Shown: positions 1 through 7,358, counted from the stretch's first letter. The stretch is 12,566 nt of DNA from an uncultured Clostridia bacterium (GCA_945485605.1 CALYSG010000041.1:1-12566); one strand, 5' to 3'. The notes: generated from the sequence alone by a model not told the origin. Numbers and translations are program-made.

Positions 1-1032
1 ATCAAGCCCTCCGTGCATCTTAAGCGCTCTGACAGTAGCTACAACGACTACGGCGTCGGGAACGAGTCCCGCCATGCGGCATTTTATGTCAAGGAATTTC
101 TCGGCTCCGAGGTCGGCTCCGAAGCCCGCCTCGGTCACTGCATACTCTCCGGTAGCGAGCGCAAGGCGCGTTGCCGTCACCGAATTACAGCCGTGCGCGA
201 TGTTTGCAAAAGGTCCTCCGTGAACGAAAGCCGGGGTGCCCTCAAGCGTCTGCACAAGGTTCGGCTTTATAGCATCGCGCAAAAGTGCAGTCATAGCCCC
301 CTGCGCCTTCAGATCTCCGCACCTCACGGGTTCACCGTCAAGATCATATCCGACGATGATGCGGGCAAGTCTTGCTTTGAGATCGGCTATCGAATCGGAC
401 AAGCAAAGCACCGCCATGATCTCGCTCGCTACCGTGATATCGTAGCCGTCCTCACGAGGAACGCCGTTAACCTTTCCCCCGAGTCCGTCAACGACAAAGC
501 GAAGCTGTCGATCGTTCATATCCACACATCTGCGCCAAACTATTCTGCGGGTGTCTATTCTCAGCTCATTTCCCTGATGAATATGGTTGTCAATCATAGC
601 GGCAAGAAGATTGTTAGCCGCACCGATCGCGTGAAAATCGCCGGTAAAGTGAAGATTTATGTCCTCCATAGGAACGATCTGTGCGTAACCTCCGCCGGCG
701 GCGCCGCCTTTTATGCCGAAAACCGGTCCGAGCGACGGCTCGCGAAGTGCCGCGACAGATTCCTTGCCTATCCGTCTCAACCCGTCGGCAAGTCCGACAG
801 TTGTAGTGGTCTTGCCCTCTCCCGCGGGAGTCGGGGTCATTGCGGTAACAAGGACGAGCTTTCCCTGTTTGCTTTTATCAATAAGCTTTTCAAGACCGGC
901 AAGGTCTACCTTAGCCTTATATTTTCCGTAATGCTCAAGACATTCTTCGGGAATATGAGCCTTTTTTGCGATCTCGTCTATCGGGCGCATGACGCAGCTC
1001 TGCGCTATTTCTATGTCTGTAAGATGTGTCAT
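1..1032 (-). CDS. fhs: Formate--tetrahydrofolate ligase, N-terminal 344 residues (cut by window edge)
   Basis: ATP-dependent cytosolic ligase that joins formate to tetrahydrofolate to give 10-formyl-THF, the entry of formate into C1 metabolism. The reverse strand is open from ATG at 1032 to base 1 with no stop. Seen in the translation: nucleotide-binding loop TPTPAGEGKTTT at about residues 66-77, then FGIKGGAAGGGYAQ at 105-118, PMEDINLHFTGDFHAI at 121-136, and VRALKMHGG at 334-342, all hallmark blocks of this family. The family is usually about 556 residues, so roughly 60% is present and the C-terminus lies to the left. The start is supported by GGAG 8 nt upstream (1041-1044). It lies 84 nt downstream of folD, whose product works on the adjoining C1-folate steps, and has its own candidate promoter. 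The long plus-strand frame antisense to it is a shadow. Identification is very secure. Confidence 0.97.
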   Translation of the reverse strand, partial: MTHLTDIEIAQSCVMRPIDEIAKKAHIPEECLEHYGKYKAKVDLAGLEKLIDKSKQGKLVLVTAMTPTPAGEGKTTTTVGLADGLRRIGKESVAALREPSLGPVFGIKGGAAGGGYAQIVPMEDINLHFTGDFHAIGAANNLLAAMIDNHIHQGNELRIDTRRIVWRRCVDMNDRQLRFVVDGLGGKVNGVPREDGYDITVASEIMAVLCLSDSIADLKARLARIIVGYDLDGEPVRCGDLKAQGAMTALLRDAIKPNLVQTLEGTPAFVHGGPFANIAHGCNSVTATRLALATGEYAVTEAGFGADLGAEKFLDIKCRMAGLVPDAVVVVATVRALKMHGGLD

Positions 1033-1068
1033 TGACCTTTCTCCTTCGTGAAGTTTTGATTTGATGCT

Positions 1069-1097
1069 ATAATAAGGTAGGATGATTCTTTTATCAT
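1069..1097 (-). promoter_or_regulatory. Candidate sigma-A promoter for fhs
   Basis: On the minus strand, ATGATA (1092-1097, 4 of 6 to TTGACA) is followed by a 17-nt spacer and TATTAT (1069-1074, 5 of 6 to TATAAT). Transcription would start near 1062, giving a leader of about 30 nt with the fhs ribosome site. The only sizeable gap in the leftward string lies here, so fhs may be made both by read-through from folD and from this promoter. The -35 is weak and the call is by eye. Confidence 0.35.
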
Positions 1098-1116
1098 ACT
1101 CGGTGCTTCATCTGCC

Positions 1117-1995
1117 TCAGATGTATTTACTGTATCCTTCAGCTCCGCATGAATGTACTGCCGAATAAAGAGTATTTCTCATAAGCATGGTGATGGTCAT
1201 GGGGCCCACGCCTCCCGGGACGGGAGTTATATACGAAGTTTTCGGCGCGACGGCGGCAAAATCAACATCTCCGCAGAGCGTGCCCTCCGCATTGCGGTTC
1301 ATACCGACATCTATCACGACCGCACCTTCCTTTACCATATCCGCGGTGACGAAGCCCGCCTTGCCGACCGCGCTTATGAGTATATCCGCCTCGCGGCATA
1401 TCGAAGCAAGGTCACGTGTCTTGCTGTGACAAACCGTTACCGTCGCATCTGCGTTCAGCATAAGCATTGCCATGGGCTTGCCCACTATGTTGGATCTTCC
1501 GATAATTACGCACCTTTTCCCGGCGATCCCGATCCCGCTCCGGGAGAGAAGCTCGATGATCCCCGCCGGCGTACACGGGAGGAACCCGTAATTCCCCGTT
1601 GAGATCAGCCCTATATTATAAGGATTGAAGGCGTCGACATCCTTTTCGGGCAAGATACGGTTGATAAGCTCTTTAGAGTTGATCCCGCGTGGCAATGGGA
1701 GCTGAATAAGTATTCCGTGAACATTACTGTCTGCGTTAAGTCTGTCGATAAGCTCTGCGATCTCAACTTCCGAAACATCTGCCGAAAGCTTATAAAGCTC
1801 GGAACGGAACCCGAGTTCAGCGCACGCCTTTTCCTTGTTGCGCACATAAACGGCAGATGCGGGATCGTCACCGACCATTATCACAGATAGCCCCGGCACG
1901 ACGCCGAGTTCTTTTTTAACTTTTTCGGTTTTGACAACCAGCTCAGATCTTATCTCGGCAGAAATTGCCTTGCCATCAATTATTCTCACTTCCAT
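1117..1995 (-). CDS. folD: Bifunctional methylene-THF dehydrogenase / methenyl-THF cyclohydrolase FolD
   Basis: Cytosolic enzyme that oxidises 5,10-methylene-THF to methenyl-THF with NAD(P) and hydrolyses that to 10-formyl-THF. With the ATG at 1995 the protein has 292 residues, and the catalytic residues fall at the E. coli positions: Tyr50 and Lys54 in YVRNK, Gln98 in QLPLP, Asp121 in KDVDAFNPYN. Further family blocks are PCTPAGI, the cofactor-site GRSNIVGKP, VIDVGMN, GDVDF and TPVPGGVGPMT. A GTG directly before the ATG (1998) and a GTG at 1989 are alternative starts. An AAAGG lies only 2-3 nt before the ATG, so coupling to the upstream gene may set initiation. The first 20 nt overlap the 3' end of the Lgt-family gene, and fhs, the partner C1-folate gene, lies directly downstream. 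The stop is TGA. Length and motifs are normal, so identification is secure; only the exact start is open. Confidence 0.96.
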   Translation of the reverse strand: MEVRIIDGKAISAEIRSELVVKTEKVKKELGVVPGLSVIMVGDDPASAVYVRNKEKACAELGFRSELYKLSADVSEVEIAELIDRLNADSNVHGILIQLPLPRGINSKELINRILPEKDVDAFNPYNIGLISTGNYGFLPCTPAGIIELLSRSGIGIAGKRCVIIGRSNIVGKPMAMLMLNADATVTVCHSKTRDLASICREADILISAVGKAGFVTADMVKEGAVVIDVGMNRNAEGTLCGDVDFAAVAPKTSYITPVPGGVGPMTITMLMRNTLYSAVHSCGAEGYSKYI

Positions 1996-3133
1996 CACCT
2001 TTCTTATCGGTATTATTGCTCTTTTCGGGTCTTACGTAATCGGAACGGAAAAGCGGGAAGTTTGCCTCGTAGCTCTGACGGGAAAGCTCCGCCTTTTTCG
2101 TCATGATGAGTCCGCGGACGATGAGCGCGATCCCGGCGAGCATACATATACAGCTGATAAGAAGCGAAAGTCTTATCGTCGTACCCGGGATACAGAGGCT
2201 GTCGGTTCGGATAAGCTCGGTGAACATCCTTCCGAAACCGTACCAGATCATATAAATGTACAGAAGCTGACCTTCAAGCCTTTCGTTGAAGAAAAGCACG
2301 TTTTTGCCTTCCTTATTTTTCTTTATTCTGAGATAAACGCAATTTATCACAATGAAGCCGACAAGCATCCAAAGCGACTCATAAAGGAATATCGGTTGCA
2401 CGAAGGCAAGCCTTCCGTTGCTTGCCGCAATGCCGTTATCGCTCCCGAGGTGAGGATACACAGCCATTCTCAACCAATAAAGAGCGCTTCCCTCTCCTAT
2501 CTCATATCCGTAGGAGCTTCCGCTGACAAAATCTGCCCAACGACCTATCACCTGTGCCAGCACGATACCCGGAATAAATGTATCGACGGTACGCGCAAAG
2601 GAGGTTTTCTTAAACTTGCAGGCAATGAAACCCGCAAGAAGACCACCGATCAAAGCTCCGTATAGTGCCATTCCCATGCCCATATTGAATATGTTAAGAA
2701 AATTGCCGGAAAGCTGAGACGGCTCACACAGCACGTAGAAAAGCCTTCCGCCGATAACTCCGCCAACGGTGCCCCAAATGAAAACGTCAAGTATATCTTC
2801 GGTCCTCATACCCTTTTTCTTCGACATGATTGCGGAGTAAGTGATCCCCGCCGCGATAGCTGCGAGCATTATTAATGTGCTCCAGTATACGGTTATCGCC
2901 CTTTCACCCCCGAGCGGAATTACGAACGCGATCTGCGGTATTATGTATGCCTTTATTCCCAGCCCGGGGAATGCAACGAGCACGAATTTTCCGTCGGGAT
3001 TCTGATTTACACAGTTTTTATACGCATTCACGCTTTCAATGCTGTCGACCTCTACCCCTGAGCAGGAGGTCATCATAAGCAACGTCAGCACCGTAACTGT
3101 CAACAGAATTATTATTGATAAGGCTTTTTTCAT
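1976..3133 (-). CDS. lgt: Lgt-family (prolipoprotein diacylglyceryl transferase-like) membrane protein with lipoprotein-type signal
   Basis: Lgt transfers diacylglyceryl from phosphatidylglycerol to the lipobox Cys of prolipoproteins at the cytoplasmic membrane. Taking ATG 3133 gives 385 residues. Lgt features seen: FPGLGI near 55-60, a multi-TM body, MALYGALIGG at 155-164, GRWADFVSGSSYG at 197-209, QPIFLYES at 246-253, and YGFGRMFTELIR at 298-309, which keeps the Arg and Glu equivalent to E. coli R239 and E243. Two oddities stand out. Residues 1-24 form an MKK-led hydrophobic signal ending LMMTSC, which fits a lipobox, followed by about 30 linker residues before normal Lgt begins. Also, residues matching E. 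coli Y26, H103, N146 and E151 are S84, Y158, D201 and S206. The C-terminus has a charged polar tail. An upstream frame extends to 3229, but ATG 3133 starts the signal peptide and has AAAGGAAA upstream. The gene lies 19 nt after the M16 peptidase gene and overlaps folD by 20 nt. Family membership is sure; transferase activity is not. Confidence 0.85.
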   Translation of the reverse strand: MKKALSIIILLTVTVLTLLMMTSCSGVEVDSIESVNAYKNCVNQNPDGKFVLVAFPGLGIKAYIIPQIAFVIPLGGERAITVYWSTLIMLAAIAAGITYSAIMSKKKGMRTEDILDVFIWGTVGGVIGGRLFYVLCEPSQLSGNFLNIFNMGMGMALYGALIGGLLAGFIACKFKKTSFARTVDTFIPGIVLAQVIGRWADFVSGSSYGYEIGEGSALYWLRMAVYPHLGSDNGIAASNGRLAFVQPIFLYESLWMLVGFIVINCVYLRIKKNKEGKNVLFFNERLEGQLLYIYMIWYGFGRMFTELIRTDSLCIPGTTIRLSLLISCICMLAGIALIVRGLIMTKKAELSRQSYEANFPLFRSDYVRPEKSNNTDKKGDGSENN

Positions 3134-3152
3134 CTTTTCCGATTTCCTTTCA

Positions 3153-4454
3153 TTATAATGGAAGAACGAGAGACAGCGTAAAACGCTCCGGCAGAAAAAG
3201 CTCCGACGGGATATATGATAACTCTTCAAATGTCAGACTCTCTATCATTTCGGGGATCAAAAACGGATCGGAATCCGAATAATACGCCGAAAGCATAACA
3301 TCGTCTGCTATATCCGAGGTAGAATCGAACGATCTGACATATTGCGCAAGCGATGCGCGTCGGCAACGCTCAAAGTCATCACGATCAAGTCCGCGGCAAG
3401 CCTCGGATGTCTTTTCTTTTATCAGTTCAAATACGAGCTCGGGATCGTCGGAGCTGCCCGAAAAATAGTTAAGCGCAAAACCGTCTCCCGCCGAATATCC
3501 GAATGCAAATCCCGGTGTTATGAGTCCTGAATCAAGAAGCCTGTTATAAAACTCGCCCGTACCCGAGAAAAGCATATTGTTGAGAATATTCATGGCGAGT
3601 CCGCGACGCAACTTGGCTTCGCCCTTCTTTGCCGGAATGTCCTTCACTCCGATAAAGAACATGGGGCGTGAGACATTCATGCGACAAACAGTTCGGCTCT
3701 TCACCGCAGCAACAGGCTCGTCCGCGTCTTCTCTCTTGATACGCGGTGCCGCCGACGTACTTTCAGGGAGCTCTCGATCGCAGACCGCGAGTACCTCTTC
3801 AGGTGTTATATCTCCGCACACCGAGAGCACCATATTATCAAGTCCGTAAAACGCCCCGTACGCTCTGTAAAGTATCTCCGGCGTGATCTTCCTTATCGAG
3901 GCACAGCTACCGCATATACTCTCGCGTACACCGGACGAAGAATACATGGCGCCAAGGCAGTTATCCATGGCTCGCTCGTAGGGATCATCCCTGTACATAA
4001 GGATCTCCTGCTCTATGATCCCCTGCTCCTTTTTGACATTTTCTTCGGTAAAGCAAGGGTGAGTCACGAATCTGAGAAGCTCGGCAAGGCAATCGCCTAT
4101 ATTCTCTGTTGCACTGAACATATATCGGGTATAAGAATAGTTTGTATAGGCATTATCCTCTGCTCCGAGCGCGGCAAAGTGCTCATCGGAATTCACGCCG
4201 TCGGCGTTTTCAAACATTTTGTGTTCGAGGAAATGAGCAGTACCCGCAGGAAGTCTGTACTTTTTTCCGTCGATCATAAAGCGCATATCTGCCGAGCCGA
4301 ATCGCGTTCCGAAAACGGCAAAGCATGTCGATAGCTTCTTCGGAAATATGAGCACATCAAGCCCGCTCCGATGCTTTACCGTGTAGTAGCACTCGCCGAG
4401 GCGCTCGCTCTTGTGAACAGTAAGTTTTTCAATCACATTCAAAGTCGTCTTCAC
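3153..4454 (-). CDS. yfmH: M16-family zinc metallopeptidase, YfmH-like (EF-P modification-associated)
   Basis: Pitrilysin-type (M16) metallopeptidase-fold protein of 433 residues. The inverted zinc motif HFLEH is at 74-78, and the third ligand is probably a Glu (148 or 150) in the block EQGIIEQEILMYRDDP. This is the half of the pair with an intact active site. Length, pairing and the FPKK and LEHKMFE blocks match the family NCBI names YfmH (B. subtilis YmfH). In B. subtilis that family has been linked to 5-aminopentanol modification of elongation factor P; the link is from family knowledge, not from this sequence. The start is uncertain. The most upstream is GTG at 4454 with AAAGG only 2 nt before it; TTG at 4442 and GTG at 4436 are alternatives. 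The N-terminal region overlaps the yfmF-like gene by up to 26 nt, which suggests translational coupling. The Lgt-family gene follows 19 nt downstream. Confidence 0.88.
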   Translation of the reverse strand: MKTTLNVIEKLTVHKSERLGECYYTVKHRSGLDVLIFPKKLSTCFAVFGTRFGSADMRFMIDGKKYRLPAGTAHFLEHKMFENADGVNSDEHFAALGAEDNAYTNYSYTRYMFSATENIGDCLAELLRFVTHPCFTEENVKKEQGIIEQEILMYRDDPYERAMDNCLGAMYSSSGVRESICGSCASIRKITPEILYRAYGAFYGLDNMVLSVCGDITPEEVLAVCDRELPESTSAAPRIKREDADEPVAAVKSRTVCRMNVSRPMFFIGVKDIPAKKGEAKLRRGLAMNILNNMLFSGTGEFYNRLLDSGLITPGFAFGYSAGDGFALNYFSGSSDDPELVFELIKEKTSEACRGLDRDDFERCRRASLAQYVRSFDSTSDIADDVMLSAYYSDSDPFLIPEMIESLTFEELSYIPSELFLPERFTLSLVLPL

Positions 4455-5727
4455 CGCCTTTCAGAGTGCCGCGGAGAAGATATGATGTATCAAGAGTGAC
4501 TCTCTTTGCCGCTTCCGATATCTCTTCCTTCGTGACTTTCATAATACCGCGGCGATATTCATCGATCGTGCGGGGACCGCCAAAGTATCTTGCCTCACTT
4601 CCGAACAGCTCGTAGTCCTCCGGGTGATCCTCAGCCGATCGACAGTCGTTTCCGACAGAGTGCTTTGCCATTTCCAACTCGGCATCCGTTATATTGCCCT
4701 TTTTGATTTCATCAAGCTGCAGAAGTATCTCATCTCGTGCATTTTCGTAATTTTCGCCGTCAATGCCGCACCCGACCGCCATAACTCCCTTTATCTCATC
4801 AAACGAGGATCCGCAGAAATAGCAAAGCGATTTTTTCTCGCGCAGATTCATAAACAGCTTTGAGGTAGAACTGTCACCTAAGATAATATTCATCAACTCG
4901 GCAGCGTAGTATTCACGGTCTGAAATCACAGTACCGGTCCTGAAGCCCATAAGCAGATAGCTCTGCTTGTAAAGTCCTTCCTCCTCAAAACTGCGGGGTT
5001 TGTCCGCGCGCTTTATGACAGCTACCGGAAGGCTTTCTACACTCTTTCCCTTAAAGCCGCAAAGGTGCTTTTCAATGACATTTGCGACCTCATCAACGCT
5101 TGCCGTGCCGCAATAGAATACATCGACCGGTGCCGTGGCTATAATTTCCTCTCGCCTGCGCCAAAGGTCATCCGACGTTATTCGCGATATCTGATTCTCC
5201 TCGCCGTTAAGCGGGATACCGTAAGGGTCTTTGCCGAACATCAGCTTCGAAAAACGGTATTTTGCGAATGAATACGAATTGTTCTTCCGCGCTCTTATCC
5301 CGTCTATTCTGTTTTTCTTATCCGTCTCAAGATCACATGAACGGTAGAGAGGAGAGAAGAAAAGCTCCCCCATCATTTCGGCAACGCCGTTAAGTATAGA
5401 AAAGCCCGCTGCGGAATCCTCCGACGAAACAAATCCGTCGTTCAGCATCGAAGCTCTTAAACCAACAGTCTGGCAATCACCCGATCTTCCGTTCAGATCC
5501 GAGATCGCAGCAGCGTAAAGCTCCTCAGAACGCCGACAGAAGGCGCGGAAAGATCCATACCTTCGCGTTCCCCTGAATGCGGCAGGTATAATCATCGAAT
5601 TAAGCGGGGAAAGCTCCTCATCTGCCGGAACCGTAAGTGTCACCGACAGCCTTGCGTTCTTGAATCTGTCGGTTCTGATATGTGCCAACGTGATCGAATC
5701 GTTTATTCTGTAAGTTCTGTAATCCAA
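4429..5727 (-). CDS. yfmF: M16-family protein lacking the zinc motif, YfmF-like
   Basis: M16 peptidase-fold protein of 432 residues. No HxxEH is present: the corresponding region near 50-70 reads AAFRGTRRYGSFRAFCRRSEE, so it is probably non-catalytic. The C-terminal half keeps the M16 Arg/Tyr pair (R296 and Y303 in LREKKSLCY) that in other M16 proteins contacts substrate. An active subunit paired with an inactive one is a known M16 arrangement, as in mitochondrial processing peptidase and the YfmF/YfmH (YmfF/YmfH) pair. A heterodimer with the downstream product is therefore inferred. The start is TTG at 5727, since no ATG is suitably placed, and it has a good GGAG 6 nt upstream (5734-5737) inside the end of the preceding gene. 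The gap to that gene's stop is 3 nt, and the 3' end overlaps yfmH. The role in EF-P modification is taken from the family. Confidence 0.86.
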   Translation of the reverse strand: MDYRTYRINDSITLAHIRTDRFKNARLSVTLTVPADEELSPLNSMIIPAAFRGTRRYGSFRAFCRRSEELYAAAISDLNGRSGDCQTVGLRASMLNDGFVSSEDSAAGFSILNGVAEMMGELFFSPLYRSCDLETDKKNRIDGIRARKNNSYSFAKYRFSKLMFGKDPYGIPLNGEENQISRITSDDLWRRREEIIATAPVDVFYCGTASVDEVANVIEKHLCGFKGKSVESLPVAVIKRADKPRSFEEEGLYKQSYLLMGFRTGTVISDREYYAAELMNIILGDSSTSKLFMNLREKKSLCYFCGSSFDEIKGVMAVGCGIDGENYENARDEILLQLDEIKKGNITDAELEMAKHSVGNDCRSAEDHPEDYELFGSEARYFGGPRTIDEYRRGIMKVTKEEISEAAKRVTLDTSYLLRGTLKGGEDDFECD

Positions 5728-5730
5728 AAT

Positions 5731-6423
5731 TCACTCCGTGTATTCCGGTATATGCTCATGCCGGATAAAAAAGAAGTCCTTGACTCTTGCGGCGACCTCG
5801 CGCAGGTCCCTCCAAATCTGCCCACTATAATTTCTTACGTCGGCGGACACTCCGCACACCTCGGTGTACCCGAGTTTTTCGGCAATGTAAAGCGCACGGT
5901 GAAGGTGATATTTCTGTGTAACAATGACTGCCCTTTTAACTCCGTAGAGCTTCCTTGCGCGCCAGATGCTGTCATAGGTCGAAAGCCCGTAACCGTCGGT
6001 AAGAATATCGGCTTCGGGCACTCCGGCGGCGATTGCATAAGATTTCATTGCCGCGGTCTCGTCATATTCTTCCGGATTCTCGCTGTCTCCGGTCAAAAGG
6101 AGCTTCTTAACAATGCCGCTTTTATAAAGACTTATACCGGTGTCAAGTCTGTCACGCAACATATCGCTCGGGCTTCCGTCGTTCTTTACTTTTGCTCCGA
6201 GTATTATCGCACAGTCGTACTCACCTGAAGGTGAATCGGTTATCTTACTCTCCGTGACGTTCACGACAGCACCGCTGACGGAAATGAGAGAAATGCCCGA
6301 AAGCATACATACTCCGAGAATGAAACATACCGTTTTTATTATATTTTTCTTTGTCGGAAAGGCTTTGAAGGTCTCGGCAAGACCTTTTCCGAGCTTTCTG
6401 AAGAACTCTCGGATATTATCCAT
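5731..6423 (-). CDS. SanA/YdcF-like DUF218 membrane-anchored protein
   Basis: This 230-residue protein has a basic N-terminus, one membrane segment at about 28-52, and then a DUF218 domain from about 69. Conserved DUF218 blocks are DCAIILGAKV, DGSPSDMLRDRLDTG with LYKSG, LLLTGD, the E122/T123 pair, GLSTYDS and VTQKYHLHRAL. The best-known relative is E. coli SanA, tied to envelope barrier function and vancomycin exclusion; YdcF binds S-adenosylmethionine in vitro. The biochemical reaction of the family is unsettled. Topology is probably N-in with the domain outside, which is an inference. The ATG overlaps the end of the mrp-type gene by 8 nt (ATGGATAA), and no clear ribosome site precedes it, so translation is probably coupled to mrp. 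The yfmF-like gene begins 3 nt after its stop. Confidence 0.85.
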   Translation of the reverse strand: MDNIREFFRKLGKGLAETFKAFPTKKNIIKTVCFILGVCMLSGISLISVSGAVVNVTESKITDSPSGEYDCAIILGAKVKNDGSPSDMLRDRLDTGISLYKSGIVKKLLLTGDSENPEEYDETAAMKSYAIAAGVPEADILTDGYGLSTYDSIWRARKLYGVKRAVIVTQKYHLHRALYIAEKLGYTEVCGVSADVRNYSGQIWRDLREVAARVKDFFFIRHEHIPEYTE

Positions 6424-7246
6424 TCGTCTTTTTTATTATAGCGTCTGCCGCAGCATCAAGGCAAGAGCAGTCATACTCCTCGATCTTTCCGGCGTCGCAG
6501 AGCTCTGCTATCCTCGGATCGATCGGGATCCTCGCAAGGAGATCGTAGCCGAAATCCTTTGCGACCTCGTTTATCTTGCTGTCACCGAAGATCTTTATTT
6601 CTTTACCGCAGTCGGGGCACCTTACGTAGCTCATATTCTCGATAACGCCGAGAACGGGAATATTCATCATATTTGCCATGTTCGCCGCCTTCTTGACTAT
6701 CATGGAGACAAGTTCCTGCGGGCTTGTGACTATGACTATTCCGCTTAGCGGAAGTGACTGAAAAACGGTAAGAGGCACATCACCGGTTCCGGGAGGGCAA
6801 TCAACAAACATATATTCGACTCCGTCCCAGATGACATCGGTCCAGAACTGCTTAACAGTACCGGCAATGACGGGGCCTCTCCAAACTACGGGTGTCGTTT
6901 CGTCATCAAGCAAAAGGTTAGTTGACATAATATCTATCCCGAGATTGCTTCGAGCCGGAAACATTCCGTGTTCATCACCCTCGATACCTCCGCCGATGCC
7001 GAACGCCTTCGGTATGGAAGGTCCGGTGATGTCTGCGTCAAGGATCGCGGAGTGGTATCCCTTTCTCTCGGTCAGTATCGCAAGCATAGAGGTAACAAGA
7101 GACTTGCCGACGCCGCCCTTTCCGCTGACGACTCCGATAACGTGTCTGACCGAGCTCAACTCGTTTGCGGGTTCGATGAGACTTCCTTGATTTTTTGAAG
7201 GACAGTTCGCAGAACATGACGAACAGTCGTGTGTGCATTCAGACAT
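6416..7246 (-). CDS. mrp: Mrp/NBP35-family Fe-S cluster carrier P-loop ATPase
   Basis: Cytosolic ATPase of the Mrp/ApbC/Nbp35 group that binds and hands on iron-sulfur clusters. It has 276 residues: deviant Walker A GKGGVGKS at 42-49, DADITGPS at 70-77, WRGP at 122-125, VDCPPGTGD at 148-156, ENMSY at 203-207, and the C-terminal cluster-binding CxxC (C210, C213 in RCPDCG). The DUF59 domain of many bacterial Mrp proteins is absent. Instead the N-terminus has Cys at 4, 8, 11 and 15, spacing x3, x2, x3, which suggests a second Fe-S site in the manner of Nbp35. ATG 7246 has GGAG upstream at 10 nt and a strong promoter further up, so this is the first gene of the leftward string. Apo-protein targets are unknown. 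Confidence 0.94.
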   Translation of the reverse strand: MSECTHDCSSCSANCPSKNQGSLIEPANELSSVRHVIGVVSGKGGVGKSLVTSMLAILTERKGYHSAILDADITGPSIPKAFGIGGGIEGDEHGMFPARSNLGIDIMSTNLLLDDETTPVVWRGPVIAGTVKQFWTDVIWDGVEYMFVDCPPGTGDVPLTVFQSLPLSGIVIVTSPQELVSMIVKKAANMANMMNIPVLGVIENMSYVRCPDCGKEIKIFGDSKINEVAKDFGYDLLARIPIDPRIAELCDAGKIEEYDCSCLDAAADAIIKKTNG

Positions 7247-7280
7247 AATATAATATCTCCATTCTTTAATTTATCGCTAT

Positions 7281-7309
7281 ATTATACACCATATTTCTCT
7301 TTTTTTCAA
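7281..7309 (-). promoter_or_regulatory. Promoter of the leftward operon (mrp onward)
   Basis: Minus-strand TTGAAA (7304-7309, 5 of 6) and a perfect TATAAT (7281-7286) are separated by 17 nt. Transcription would start near 7274, leaving a leader of about 28 nt before the mrp ATG that contains the GGAG ribosome site. This is the best promoter in the window and fits a sigma-A housekeeping promoter. Confidence 0.7.
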
Positions 7310-7329
7310 GCATAAGAATAAAAATTCGG

Positions 7330-7340
7330 TTGATAATCAA
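7330..7340. promoter_or_regulatory. Perfect 11-bp palindrome, possible operator
   Basis: TTGATAATCAA has arms TTGAT and ATCAA around one central A. It sits between the two divergent -35 elements, about 20 nt from each, where a regulator could act on both promoters. A related AT-rich dyad (ATAAT, 2 nt, ATTAT) covers 7388-7399 just after the plus-strand -10. Short AT-rich palindromes also arise by chance, so this is a candidate only. Confidence 0.2.
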
Positions 7341-7358
7341 GATTTTGCGGGAGAGCTC

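Noticed and set aside
13..1035. 340-codon plus-strand open frame antisense to fhs
   Set aside because: The opposite strand encodes a clear formate-THF ligase over the same bases; the antisense product has no recognisable motif and no ribosome site. It is a codon-bias shadow.
1109..1123. CATCTG-CCT-CAGATG dyad at the end of folD, possible terminator
   Set aside because: Six-bp stem with a 3-nt loop overlapping the stop codon and no U-run after it on the minus strand.
1931..2665. 244-codon plus-strand frame across the Lgt-family and folD genes
   Set aside because: Fully antisense to two genes with strong family motifs and no independent support.
3134..3229. Upstream extension of the Lgt-family frame
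   Set aside because: The extra 32 codons overlap the end of the yfmH-like gene, have no family similarity, and would put charged residues before the signal peptide that begins at ATG 3133.
7330..7340. FNR/CRP-type box in the divergent intergenic region
   Set aside because: The arms TTGAT and ATCAA match an FNR site, but the spacer is 1 nt instead of 4, so FNR binding is not expected.
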